Part shown: positions 25,890-34,770 of the stretch, piece after piece | Numbering within the stretch: the stretch's first letter is position 1 | Layout of the letters: each line of letters starts with the position of its first letter | Source of the DNA: Svornostia abyssi | GTDB taxonomy: Bacteria; Actinomycetota; Thermoleophilia; Solirubrobacterales; Solirubrobacteraceae | Length of the DNA: 64,000 bases | Assembly: GCA_024666565.1 (NCBI GenBank) | Contig: CP088295.1 | Location: 372,001 to 436,000, forward strand | Direction: 5' to 3' | Made by a program: the position numbers and the translations under genes | Notes under the pieces: generated by a model | What the model was told of the DNA's origin: nothing | Seen by the model: only the letters and a program-made list of their open reading frames with translations | Database searches by the model: none

Positions 25890-27149
25890 CTACGGAGTCT
25901 GCCGCGCGGCTTTGCCCTTTGAGGGCCTGTTTGATGCGCGCCCCGGTGTCGCGCCCGCACCCACCTTCGCCGGTCCGGACGCTGTCCAGTCGGCGACGGT
26001 TCGCCGGTAGGCCGCTTCGCCTTGGCGGGCGATCTCGCGCTCGGCGTCGCGCAGGCCCGGCGAGCGGTTGCCCGCGACGCCTTTCTGGCCCTTGCGCGGC
26101 GTGGCGCCGCAGAGCAGCTCGAGCTGGCGGATCTTGTGTCGGGTCATCGACGGCCGCGCGTAGGCGTAGTCCTCGCCGCGGGTGAGCATGCACCAGAACA
26201 GGCAGGCGAGCTTGCGTGCCGTCGCAGTTGCGGCGACCTGCGGTCCCTTACGCGCGCGGACGCGCTCGAAGAACGCCTTCAGCGGCCCGGGCGTCTTCGC
26301 GACCGACCAGGCCGCCTCGCCGAGCATCGCGCGGGCCAGCGCGCTTCCTTCCTTGCTGATCCGGCCGTGCCGCGCGTCGGCGCTGCCGGACTGCCGGACA
26401 CGCGGATCGAGCCCGAGATACCCGACGAGCTTGCGCGAGGTCGGGAACCGGTCGATGTCTCCGACCGCGGCCATGAAGCACGCGGCGGTGTTCAGCGCCA
26501 CCCCGGGCACGGTCAGGAGCCGCTGGATGTCCGGCGACTGCAGCGCCTGGCCGGCCAGCGCCCGATCGAGGGCGGCGATCTCGCCGCTGAGGAAATCGAT
26601 CTGGCGCAGGCAGCCGTCGACGGTGAGCTGCTCGTCGGCGGGCAGCACGCGCGCCGCGAGCCACTGCCTTCCGCCCTTGCCGAACAGGTCGGTCACCGGC
26701 GGGCGGCCGGAGAGGTTGCGCGCGAGCACGGCCTGCGTCTCGTTCTTCGCCCGGGTCCGTGCCTTGACCAGGCTGTCGCGGCGCGCGCAGATCCGCCGCA
26801 GCGCCCGGGTCTGCTCATCCGGAGTCCACACGACCTCCAGCAGCCCCGACGCGGCGAGCCGGGCCAGCATCCGCGCGTCGATCTTGTCGGTCTTCGCGCG
26901 ACCGGGCGCCGGCAGCCGCCGGGTGTTGGCCACCATGACTCGTGCCGGACCGCGCTGGAGCTCGTCGACGATCCGCACCGCGCCGCTGGTCGCCTCGACC
27001 ACCACCACGTCATCGGCGACCAGGCTCTGAGCGAACACCGCGAGCGTCTCGACGCTCGTCTCGATCCGCCCGGCCGACCGGACGCTCCCGTCCTCACTGA
27101 TCGCGATCTCGCAGAAATCACGATGGATGTCCATCCCGATGAACCGCAC
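25890..27149 (-). CDS. IS110-family DEDD transposase
   Basis: The GTG at 27149 (translated MRFIGMDIHRDF) follows GGAGG at a good distance, giving 419 residues. The RuvC-like domain has D7 (GMDIH), E52 (VVEATSGA), D88 and D91 (AKTDKIDARML). The C-terminal Tnp domain has LLTVPGVALNTAACF, LVGYLGLDP and KEGSALAR, with S269 as the probable catalytic serine. All key residues are present, so the enzyme may be active. In this family the transposase works with a structured bridge RNA made from the element's non-coding end. The C-terminal 60 residues are an unusually basic, repeat-like tail. Confidence 0.93.
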   Translation of the reverse strand: MRFIGMDIHRDFCEIAISEDGSVRSAGRIETSVETLAVFAQSLVADDVVVVEATSGAVRIVDELQRGPARVMVANTRRLPAPGRAKTDKIDARMLARLAASGLLEVVWTPDEQTRALRRICARRDSLVKARTRAKNETQAVLARNLSGRPPVTDLFGKGGRQWLAARVLPADEQLTVDGCLRQIDFLSGEIAALDRALAGQALQSPDIQRLLTVPGVALNTAACFMAAVGDIDRFPTSRKLVGYLGLDPRVRQSGSADARHGRISKEGSALARAMLGEAAWSVAKTPGPLKAFFERVRARKGPQVAATATARKLACLFWCMLTRGEDYAYARPSMTRHKIRQLELLCGATPRKGQKGVAGNRSPGLRDAEREIARQGEAAYRRTVADWTASGPAKVGAGATPGRASNRPSKGKAARQTP

Positions 27150-27386
27150 ATCACCTCCCTCGCATCGAACGTTCAGCGGGAAGCCGGCAGGCAAACGACA
27201 CAGACGGATACGTGCTCGCAGCACACCCGGGCAGGTCGCAGGGGCGGCCACGAACAACGCCGGGCTCGCAGCCCATCAGTCACTTGCGGCCTGCCCAACC
27301 ACGCTTTCCCAGGAGCAGCCCCAGGTCCCGGGAACAACAGCGTCCCCGACACCCCGGACAGGCCCCACACCGCAGTTTCATCCCCG
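27150..27386 (-). other. Non-coding end of the IS110 element, candidate bridge-RNA region
   Basis: There are 237 bp between the transposase start and the element end. In IS110-group elements the bridge RNA is encoded in the non-coding end upstream of the transposase, and this stretch has that position and a suitable length. I did not fold it. A bridge RNA here would contain loops matching the IS481 target around the insertion point. The call rests on position only. Confidence 0.35.
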
Positions 27387-27648
27387 GACAACGGCGCTCC
27401 CTACAGAGCCAGCCTGCACGCGATCGCCTGCCGCGCGCTCGGAGTCCGACACCTCCGCACCCGCCCTTACCGGCCACAGACCAACGGCAAAGCCGAACGC
27501 TTTATCCGGACGATGCTCGGCGGCTGGGCCTACGGCGCGATCTACCGCTCAAGCGCAGAACGCACCGCAGCCCTTGACGGCTGGCTCTACCGCTACAACC
27601 ATCACCGACAACACGCAGGCATCGGGCGACAAACACCCATCACCCGCC

Positions 27649-27692
27649 TGAACAACCTGCTCGGGACTTACAGCTAGAGCGGTGCTCCAGAG
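27649..27692 (+). repeat. Right terminal inverted repeat of the IS481-like element
   Basis: This is the reverse complement partner of 25021-25064. It starts TGAACAAC inside the last codons of the transposase gene and ends GTGCTCCAGAG. Confidence 0.88.
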
Positions 27693-27768
27693 CAAGAAGG
27701 GTCGGCCGCGGCAACCGGCCCCCCGGTTGCGGACACCTCCTGGCCTCGACCGGCCGTAGTCTGGGGTC

Positions 27769-30700
27769 GTGGCCCTTTCGGCCTTCAGCCCCCGCGTCCG
27801 TGACTGGTTCACCGACGCCTTCGCGGCGCCCACCGCAGTGCAGGAGCAGGCCTGGCCGGCGATCGCATCGGGCGAGCACACGCTCATCAGCGCGCCGACC
27901 GGCTCGGGCAAGACCCTGTCGGCGTTTCTGTGGGCGCTCGACCGGCTGCACGTCGACCCCACACCGAAGGACGCGCCGCGCACGCGCCTGGTCTACGTCA
28001 GCCCACTGAAGGCGCTGAGTTACGACATCGAGCGCAACCTCCGCGCGCCGCTGCGCGGGATCGCGGCCGGCGACCCCGACCGGATGCCCAGCGTCGGCAT
28101 CCGCACCGGCGACACGCCGCAGAAGGAACGCGCGGCGATGCGCAAGCACCCGCCAGACATCCTCATCACGACGCCCGAGTCGCTCTACCTCATGCTGACC
28201 TCGCAGGCGCAGGCAGGACTGCGCGAGGTCGACGCGGTGATCATCGACGAGATCCACGCCGTGGCGGGGACAAAGCGCGGCGCGCACCTCGCGCTGACGC
28301 TCGAGCGGCTCGCCGCGATCCAGCACGAGGGCCGCGACTTCCAGCGCATCGGCCTGAGCGCCACCCAGAACCCGCTCGAGGAGGTCGGCCGGTTCATGGT
28401 CGGCCCGCGGCGGCAGTGCCGGATCGTCGACTCCGCGCAGCGCAAGGCGCTCGACCTGAAGATCCACGTGCCGGTCGAGTCCATGGTCGAGCCGGATGAC
28501 GACCCGAACCGCGACCCGCTGGAGCCGGTCGTCGGCGGGGAGTCGACCCGCCGGTCGATCTGGCCGGCGATCTACCCGGAGCTGCTGAAGGAGGTCCACC
28601 AGCACCGGTCGACGATCGTCTTCGTCAACAACCGGCGGATGGCCGAACGGCTCGCGCTGCGGCTGAACGAACTCCACAACGAGGCACTCCCGGAAGAGCG
28701 CGCGTACGAGGAGATCGCCCGCGCGCACCATGGATCGCTCGCGCGCGAGGAACGCACGGTCGTCGAGGAGCAGCTGAAGGCCGGTGAGCTGCCGTGCCTC
28801 GTCGCGACGTCGTCGCTCGAGCTCGGCATCGACATGGGCGCCGTCGACCTCGTCCTGCAGGTCGAGTCGCCGAAGTCCGTCAGCCGCGGGCTGCAGCGCA
28901 TCGGCCGCGCGGGCCACGGCGTCGGCGAGACGGCGAAGGGCCGGATCTTCCCGAAGTTCCGCGCCGACCTCCTGGAGTGCGCCGTGGTCGTCAAGCTCAT
29001 GCGCGAGGGGCGCATCGAGCCGACGGTCGTGCCGCGCAATCCCATCGACGTGCTCGCCCAGCAGATCGTCGCGATCTGCGCGGCGGCGGAGCTGGACGGC
29101 GACGCCTCGGTCTCCGTCGACGACCTCTTCGCACTCGCCACGCGCACGTACTCCTTCGGCGAGCTCACGCGGCCCGTCCTGGAGAACGTCCTCGACATGC
29201 TCGACGGCCGCTACCCGTCGCAGGAGTTCGGCGAGCTGCGCGCCCGCATCGTGTGGGACCGCGTGGCGAACACCATCCGCGCGCGCAAGGGCGCCCGGCA
29301 GCTCGCCATCGCGAACGCGGGAACCATCCCCGACCGCGGGCTGTACGCGGTGACGCTGCCCGACGGCCGCCGGGTGGGCGAGCTCGACGAGGAGATGGTC
29401 TACGAGGCACGGGCCGGCCAGACGTTCCTGCTCGGGGCGTCGACGTGGCGGATCGAGGAGATCGGCCGCGACAAGGTCATCGTCACCCCCGCCCCGGGCG
29501 CGCCCGGCGCCGTGCCGTTCTGGCGGGGCGACAGCGTGGGCCGCCCCCGGGAACTCGGCGAGGCCATCGGCGCGTTCAGCCGCTGGGCCGTCGAGCAGGA
29601 CGCCGCGACGATCCAGCGCGACTACGACCTCGACGACCTCGCCGCGAAGAACCTCCTCGAGTACCTGCGCGAGCAACAGGACGCCACGCGCGTGCTGCCG
29701 AGCGACCGCACGGTGGTCGTCGAGCGCTTCCGCGACGAGATCGGCGACTGGCGCGTGTGCGTGCTCACGCCGTTCGGCGGGCGGGTGCACGCCGCGTGGT
29801 CGCTGGCGATCAGCGCGCGCATCCGCGACGAGATCGGCCTGGAGTCCGACGCGATCTACAGCGACGACGGCATCATCGTCCACCTCCCCGACGCGGACGA
29901 GCCGCCGGGCGCCGAGTGGTTCCTCGTCGAGCCCGACGAGCTCGAGGACCTCGTCGTCGGCGAACTCGGCGGCAGCGCGCTGTTCGGCGCGCGGTTCCGC
30001 GAGAACGCCGGGCGCGCGCTGCTCATCCCGCGCGCGTACCCCGGGCGCCGCACGCCGCTGTGGCAGCAACGGCTGAAGTCGCAGTCGCTGCTGGAGGTCG
30101 CGCGGCGCTACGCCGACTTCCCGATCATCCTCGAGACATACCGCGAGTGCCTGCGCGACGTGCTCGACGTCGAGGGCCTGAAGGACATCCTCACGCGGCT
30201 GCACAGCCGTGACCTCACGCTCGTGGAGGTCGAGACCGCGACGGCGTCGCCGATGGCGTCGTCGCTGCTGTTCGACTACGTCGCGACGTACATGTACGAG
30301 GGGGACACGCCGAACGCGGAGCGCCGCGCGGCCGCGCTGTCCCTCGACCGCGACCTCCTGCGCGAGCTGCTCGGCCAGGACGAACTGCGCGACCTGATCG
30401 ACCCCGGCGCCCTGGAGCAGGTCGAGGACGACCTCCAGCACCGGTCCGACCGCACGAAGGCCGAGACGAGCGACGCGCTCGCCGATGTCCTGCGCCGCCT
30501 CGGCGACCTCACCGAGGACGAGATCGCCGCGCGCGTGATCGCCGGCGTCGACCCTGCCGGCCTGCTCGCGATCCTCGAGCGCGAGCGCCGCGCGATTCGC
30601 CTGCGAGTCGCCGGCGAGGAACGCTGGGTCGCCGCGGATGACGCGGGGCTGTACCGCGACGCCCTCGGCACGGTGCCGCCGGGCGGCCTGCCCGAGGCGT

Positions 30701-32214
30701 TCGTCGCCGACGTCCCCGACGCACTGCGGCGGCTCGTCCACCGCTTCGCGCGCACCCACGGGCCGTTCACGACGGATGAGCTGCGCGCGCGGTACCGCGT
30801 CGATCCGTCATCCGCGCTCGCAGAGCTGGAGCGCGACGGGGACGTCGTCCGCGGCGAACTGCGGCCCGGCGGGTCCGAGCGCGAGTGGTGCGACCCCGAG
30901 GTCCTGCGCCGCCTGCGCCGCGCGTCCCTCGCAGCGCTTCGCAAGGAGATCGAGCCCGCCGACCAGCGGGCGATCGCGACGTTCCTGCCGTCCTGGCAGG
31001 GCGTGGACCGCCACCCGCCGACCGGCGCCGGGATCGACCGGCTGCGCGAGGCGCTCGTTCCGCTGCAGGGCCTGGCGTTGCCCGCCGACGTGTGGGAGAA
31101 GGAGATCCTGCCGCGGCGCTGCGGCGCGTACTCGCCGACGTGGATGGACCAGCTCTGCGCATCGGGCGAGGTGGTCTGGGTCGGCGCGGGCGCGCTCGGC
31201 CGGAACTCCGGGCGCGTGGCGCTGTACTTCCGCGACGACGCCGAGGCGATCGGACAGGTGGCTCCGCCCCGCGGCACGGACCCGCCGGAGGACCCGGTGC
31301 ACATCGCGCTGCGTGAGCGGCTCACGGCGTCCCCGTGCTTCTTCACCGACTTCCTCGCCGAGCTGCCCTTCACGCCGGAGGAGATCCAGGAAGGGCTGTG
31401 GGATCTCGTCTGGGCGGGTGAGGCGACGAACGACGCGTTCGCCCCGCTGCGCGCGCCGAAGCTCACGCTGGCCAAGACACGGCGGGCCGCCGAGCACGCG
31501 ACGCGGCGCGGCCGGCGCTTCGGGGGCCGACGCGGCGGCGCGCAGGCCACGGTCCAGGGCCGCTGGTCGTTGACGAGCACGATCTTCCGGCGGGAGGTCG
31601 ACCCCTCCCAGCAGCGCCGGACCATGGCCGAGCTGCTCCTCGAGCGCTACGGGCTCGTCACCCGCGAGCAGGTGCTCGCCGAGGGCGTCCCCGGCGGGTT
31701 CTCGTCGCTCTACGACGCGTTCACAGCACTGGAGACGCTCGGTGTCTGCCGCCGCGGGTACTTCGTGGAGGGCCTGGGCGGCGCCCAGTTCGCGCTCCCG
31801 GGCGCCGTGGAACGGCTGCGCGCGGCGCGAGACGCGACCGAGGCGCCGCCGCTCGTGCTGGCTGCCACCGACCCCGCGCAGCCGTACGGCGCAGCGCTGC
31901 CGTGGCCCAAGCGCGACGAGGACGAGCGTCGTCGTCCCGCGCGCGCCGCGGGCGCGTACGTCGTGCTCGCCGGTGCCGAGCCCGTGGTCTATGTCGAGCG
32001 CGGCGGGCGCGGGCTGGCCATCCTCGTCGGCCGCGACGACCCGAGGCTGCGGGCGGGGCTCGCAGCCCTCGCCGACTTCGTGCGGGACCGCCGCACGCTG
32101 AAGCTCTCCCTCGAGCGCATCGACGGCCAGCCGGTCGTGGGCTCCGACCTCGAGCCGGTGCTCATGGAGCTCGGGTTCCGCGGCGGCCCGCGCAAGCTCA
32201 CGCTCAGCGCGTAG
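27769..32214 (+). CDS. lhr: Lhr-type ATP-dependent DNA helicase, full length
   Basis: The 1481-residue superfamily-2 helicase starts at GTG 27769 (MALSAFSPRVRDWF). It has a Q-motif-like PTAVQEQAWP, Walker A APTGSGKT at residues 42-49, DEIH in IIDEIHAVAG, motif III LSATQNP and motif VI LQRIGRAGH. After the helicase core come the Lhr winged-helix and core-associated domains, then a long C-terminal extension as in mycobacterial Lhr. It translocates 3'-5' on DNA and unwinds RNA:DNA hybrids, linked to repair of DNA damage in mycobacteria. It has no obvious operon partner and stands just past the right end of the IS. Confidence 0.95.
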   Translation: MALSAFSPRVRDWFTDAFAAPTAVQEQAWPAIASGEHTLISAPTGSGKTLSAFLWALDRLHVDPTPKDAPRTRLVYVSPLKALSYDIERNLRAPLRGIAAGDPDRMPSVGIRTGDTPQKERAAMRKHPPDILITTPESLYLMLTSQAQAGLREVDAVIIDEIHAVAGTKRGAHLALTLERLAAIQHEGRDFQRIGLSATQNPLEEVGRFMVGPRRQCRIVDSAQRKALDLKIHVPVESMVEPDDDPNRDPLEPVVGGESTRRSIWPAIYPELLKEVHQHRSTIVFVNNRRMAERLALRLNELHNEALPEERAYEEIARAHHGSLAREERTVVEEQLKAGELPCLVATSSLELGIDMGAVDLVLQVESPKSVSRGLQRIGRAGHGVGETAKGRIFPKFRADLLECAVVVKLMREGRIEPTVVPRNPIDVLAQQIVAICAAAELDGDASVSVDDLFALATRTYSFGELTRPVLENVLDMLDGRYPSQEFGELRARIVWDRVANTIRARKGARQLAIANAGTIPDRGLYAVTLPDGRRVGELDEEMVYEARAGQTFLLGASTWRIEEIGRDKVIVTPAPGAPGAVPFWRGDSVGRPRELGEAIGAFSRWAVEQDAATIQRDYDLDDLAAKNLLEYLREQQDATRVLPSDRTVVVERFRDEIGDWRVCVLTPFGGRVHAAWSLAISARIRDEIGLESDAIYSDDGIIVHLPDADEPPGAEWFLVEPDELEDLVVGELGGSALFGARFRENAGRALLIPRAYPGRRTPLWQQRLKSQSLLEVARRYADFPIILETYRECLRDVLDVEGLKDILTRLHSRDLTLVEVETATASPMASSLLFDYVATYMYEGDTPNAERRAAALSLDRDLLRELLGQDELRDLIDPGALEQVEDDLQHRSDRTKAETSDALADVLRRLGDLTEDEIAARVIAGVDPAGLLAILERERRAIRLRVAGEERWVAADDAGLYRDALGTVPPGGLPEAFVADVPDALRRLVHRFARTHGPFTTDELRARYRVDPSSALAELERDGDVVRGELRPGGSEREWCDPEVLRRLRRASLAALRKEIEPADQRAIATFLPSWQGVDRHPPTGAGIDRLREALVPLQGLALPADVWEKEILPRRCGAYSPTWMDQLCASGEVVWVGAGALGRNSGRVALYFRDDAEAIGQVAPPRGTDPPEDPVHIALRERLTASPCFFTDFLAELPFTPEEIQEGLWDLVWAGEATNDAFAPLRAPKLTLAKTRRAAEHATRRGRRFGGRRGGAQATVQGRWSLTSTIFRREVDPSQQRRTMAELLLERYGLVTREQVLAEGVPGGFSSLYDAFTALETLGVCRRGYFVEGLGGAQFALPGAVERLRAARDATEAPPLVLAATDPAQPYGAALPWPKRDEDERRRPARAAGAYVVLAGAEPVVYVERGGRGLAILVGRDDPRLRAGLAALADFVRDRRTLKLSLERIDGQPVVGSDLEPVLMELGFRGGPRKLTLSA

Positions 32215-32318
32215 CTCGACGTCTCAGTCGAAGGTACTGAGCGGTATCCGTAACGTCCCGAGGTGCGGACCGTCCGGGGGGAAGGACGGCCGTCCTGTCT
32301 ATCCGAAGGGAACTGTCC

Positions 32319-32528
32319 ATGTTCCAGGCGTGCACCCGTCACGTCATCGTCGGCCTGTCTCTGGCCGCGATGCTGTGCATCACCACACCCGCGTCGGCCG
32401 CACCGGCGAAGACGACGAAGGCCGCTTCGGCGGCGAAGACCGGCGGCGTGAGCGTGGGGACGCACACGCCCCCACGGACCGAGCTCGGCCGTGGCACCGG
32501 TGGCAAGCGGACGGGCGGCCGCCGCTAG
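32319..32528 (+). CDS. Small exported basic protein
   Basis: The 69-residue protein has a signal peptide (residues 1-28, ending ASAAP) and a short Lys/Gly/Thr-rich mature part (GGVSVGTHTPP, GKRTGGRR). AAGGGAA sits a few bases before the ATG. The composition resembles a wall-bound basic peptide; no family is recognised. Its leader shares the motif GTCCGGGGGGA with the leader of the next gene. Confidence 0.6.
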   Translation: MFQACTRHVIVGLSLAAMLCITTPASAAPAKTTKAASAAKTGGVSVGTHTPPRTELGRGTGGKRTGGRR

Positions 32529-32650
32529 CTAGCCGCCACGACGGCGGCGCGGTGGCGAGCGCGCGGCGTTCCCGGTAGTCTGCGCGGATCGGGGTTGTCC
32601 GGGGGGATGACCTGGATTCGTCAGGTCCCATTCTGGGGGGAAGCTGTTCC

Positions 32651-34357
32651 ATGCTGCATACGCTCGTCCGCCGCGCCGTGGTTGCTCTGCCGTTCGTCGC
32701 GCTGCTCGGCGCCGCGGGCACCGCGGACGCCGCACCGCTGAACGTCACCGGCATCCTCGCCCTCACGCCGCAGGGCGAGACGCCCGCACGGACGAGCTCC
32801 ACCGTCTCGAGCGCCCCGTCCACGTCGGCCGACGGGATGATCACCGCGTACGTCTCGAACGCCGGTGACCTCGCAGCAGACCACCCGGCCGGCACCTCGC
32901 AGGTCTACATCCGCGACCGCCGCCGCGGCATCACGCGCCTGGTCAGCCGCGCCACGGGCGTCGCGGGCGCCCCCGGCGCCGGCAGCTCCTCGGCGCCGTC
33001 CATCAGCGCCGACGGCCGCTACATCGCGTTCGTCACCGCGTCGAACAACATCGACACGGAGGACGGCGACGACAACCAGGACGTCTTCGTCCGCGACATC
33101 TCGTCGAACGTGACGCGGCTCATCAGCCGCGGCACCGCCAACGGCGCCGCGAACGGCACGTCGAACCAGCCGTCGATCAGCCCGGACGGCCGCTACGTCG
33201 CCTTCAGCAGCAACGCGAACAACCTCGCCACCGGCGACTCGGACGGCACGAAGGACGTCTACGTCCACGACCGCGTGACGCGCGACTCCAAGCTCGTGAG
33301 TATCGGCCTCGACGGCCTGCCCGCCCTCGGTGACTCGACGCGCCCCGACATCAGCGTGACCGGCGGTGCCGTGGCCTACGAGTCGACGGCGTCGAACCTC
33401 GCCGCCGGCGACGCGCTGCTGCTCAGCGACGTCTTCGTCTTCGACGTCAAGAAGCTCACCACGACGCTCGTCAGCCGCCAGACCGGCGTCGACGGCGCCG
33501 CCGGGCTGGGCGGCTCGTTCGCCCCGTCGATCAGCGCCGACGGCCGCTACATCGCGTTTGAGTCCGACGCCGACCTCGCGGGCGGCAACCTGCTGATCCG
33601 CGACGTCTACGTCCGCGACCGCACGACGAACGAGACCGAGCTCGTGAGCCGCCAGAGCGGCCCCGCCGGCCCGGCGGCGAACGGCACCTCCGACGAGCCT
33701 GACATCTCGCCCGACGGCGGCTACGTCGCGTTCCGCTCCACGGCCGCCAACCTCAGCACGGCGGACGCCGACCCCACGGGCGACGTCTTCGTCCGCGACC
33801 TCACCGATGGCGCCCTCTCGCTTGTGAGCCGCGCGAAGGACGGCCCGGCCGCAGACGGCTCGTCGTCCGAGCCGTCGGTCACCGCAGCGGCGGGCGCGGT
33901 CGTGTTCGCCTCGCGGGCCACGAACCTCGTCACGCCCGCCCCGACCGGTGGGTCCAACGTCTACAGCACCGCGCTGCGCGGCACGCTCACCGTCGTGGGC
34001 ACGGAGCCGCCGTCCATCAACGCGGCGCTGTCGCGCTTCGACACCGACGTGAGCTGCAACCTCATGTGCGTCGTCTGGGCCACCGGCAAGATCACGGTGA
34101 CCGACGCCAACGGCGTGAGCGTCTCCCGCAACGCGGCGGGCTACGGCGCCCAGTCGATCAACGCGGGCACGACCCGCAACGTCGCGGTGTACCTGCTCCC
34201 GGCGAGCGTGTCCTGGCTGAAGCGTGAGCTCGCGGCCGGCAAGACCGCCAGCGTCGAGATCAAGCTCCAGGCGTTCGGCATGCGCGGCGAGAAGGCCACC
34301 GGGTACTCCCGCGGGCCGATCACGCTGCCGGCGCCGCCCGCGCCGCCGGCCACCTGA
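32651..34357 (+). CDS. Exported TolB/PD40-type beta-propeller protein
   Basis: The 568-residue protein has a signal peptide (to about residue 27, TADAAP). Eight or so WD40-like blades follow, each with variants of 'PSISADGRYIAF' and 'DVFVRD'. Such propellers bind partners in the periplasm or cell wall; no catalytic motif is seen. The C-terminal 130 residues form a different beta domain with two Cys close together (SCNLMCVVW). The gene ends 5 nt before the NUDIX gene, so the two are probably co-transcribed. Confidence 0.85.
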   Translation: MLHTLVRRAVVALPFVALLGAAGTADAAPLNVTGILALTPQGETPARTSSTVSSAPSTSADGMITAYVSNAGDLAADHPAGTSQVYIRDRRRGITRLVSRATGVAGAPGAGSSSAPSISADGRYIAFVTASNNIDTEDGDDNQDVFVRDISSNVTRLISRGTANGAANGTSNQPSISPDGRYVAFSSNANNLATGDSDGTKDVYVHDRVTRDSKLVSIGLDGLPALGDSTRPDISVTGGAVAYESTASNLAAGDALLLSDVFVFDVKKLTTTLVSRQTGVDGAAGLGGSFAPSISADGRYIAFESDADLAGGNLLIRDVYVRDRTTNETELVSRQSGPAGPAANGTSDEPDISPDGGYVAFRSTAANLSTADADPTGDVFVRDLTDGALSLVSRAKDGPAADGSSSEPSVTAAAGAVVFASRATNLVTPAPTGGSNVYSTALRGTLTVVGTEPPSINAALSRFDTDVSCNLMCVVWATGKITVTDANGVSVSRNAAGYGAQSINAGTTRNVAVYLLPASVSWLKRELAAGKTASVEIKLQAFGMRGEKATGYSRGPITLPAPPAPPAT

Positions 34358-34362
34358 GCCAC

Positions 34363-34761
34363 GTGACCTCCGGCGAGCCGGAGATCCGCGCCGCCGGCGG
34401 GGTCGTCATCGACGCCGCCGGCCGCGTCCTCGTCGTGCACCGCCCGCGCTACGACGACTGGTCGCTGCCCAAGGGCAAGCTCGACCGGGGTGAGACGTCC
34501 GAGGCCGCGGCGCTGCGCGAGGTCGAGGAGGAGACCGGCGTGCGCTGCGAGCTCGGCGACGAGCTCCCGCCCGTCCGCTACGACGTCAAGGGCCGCCTGA
34601 AGGAGGTCCGCTGGTGGATCATGCGACCCATCGGCGAGGCCCCGCCCGAGGAACGCGACGACGAGGTCGACGAGCTGCAGTGGCTCGCGCCCGCCGATGC
34701 CGCGGCGCGGATGACGTACCCGCACGACGCGGAGCTCATCCGCGCGGCGACGGGACGGTGA
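34363..34761 (+). CDS. NUDIX hydrolase
   Basis: The 132-residue protein starts at GTG 34363 (MTSGEPEIRAAGG). The NUDIX box is intact: GKLDRGETSEAAALREVEEE begins it and TGV ends it, so it should hydrolyse a nucleoside diphosphate linked to another group with Mg2+. WSLPKGK before the box is like MutT1-type enzymes that act on oxidised nucleotides or dinucleoside polyphosphates, but the histidine-phosphatase half of MutT1 is absent. It converges on the TetR gene with a 9-bp gap. Confidence 0.88.
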   Translation: MTSGEPEIRAAGGVVIDAAGRVLVVHRPRYDDWSLPKGKLDRGETSEAAALREVEEETGVRCELGDELPPVRYDVKGRLKEVRWWIMRPIGEAPPEERDDEVDELQWLAPADAAARMTYPHDAELIRAATGR

Positions 34762-34770
34762 CGTCAACGC

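Larger units (their letters stand above)
25795..27386 (-). mobile_element. IS110-family element nested in the IS481-like transposase gene
   Basis: The element is about 1.59 kb and sits exactly between codons 225 and 226 of the host transposase. Its ends carry GGATGAAA (25795-25802) and TTTCATCC (27376-27383), an 8-bp inverted pair. The base triplet GAC appears on both sides (25792-25794 and 27387-27389), which may be a short duplication or part of the recognised core. Its only gene is the minus-strand DEDD transposase at 25890-27149. The exact right edge is uncertain by a few bases. Confidence 0.85.
25120..27677 (+). pseudogene. IS481-family transposase, interrupted
   Basis: The ATG at 25120 follows AAGGAG by 6 nt. 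The 5' part (225 codons) has an HTH (WTVQAAAESAGISPRSVYKW) and the first two acidic residues of the rve/DDE core (IHIDVKKLG, VAIDDATRLAYAEV). It breaks after CELLTD at 25794, where the nested element adds a stop (TGA at 25798). The 3' part resumes at 27390 with NGAPYRA and carries the catalytic Glu in RPQTNGKAERF, ending RLNNLLGTYS. Joined, they give a 320-residue protein of normal length. The enzyme cannot be made intact while the insertion is present. Confidence 0.9.
25021..27692 (+). mobile_element. IS481-like insertion sequence, split by a nested IS110-family element
   Basis: The outer element is bounded by 44-bp imperfect inverted repeats (38 of 44 match by eye). Without the approximately 1.59-kb nested element it is about 1.08 kb, a normal IS481 size. 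It carries one DDE transposase gene in two pieces (25120-25794 and 27390-27677). No target duplication is clear at the outer ends. It lies between the peptidase gene and lhr and does not interrupt a recognisable host gene. Confidence 0.9.
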
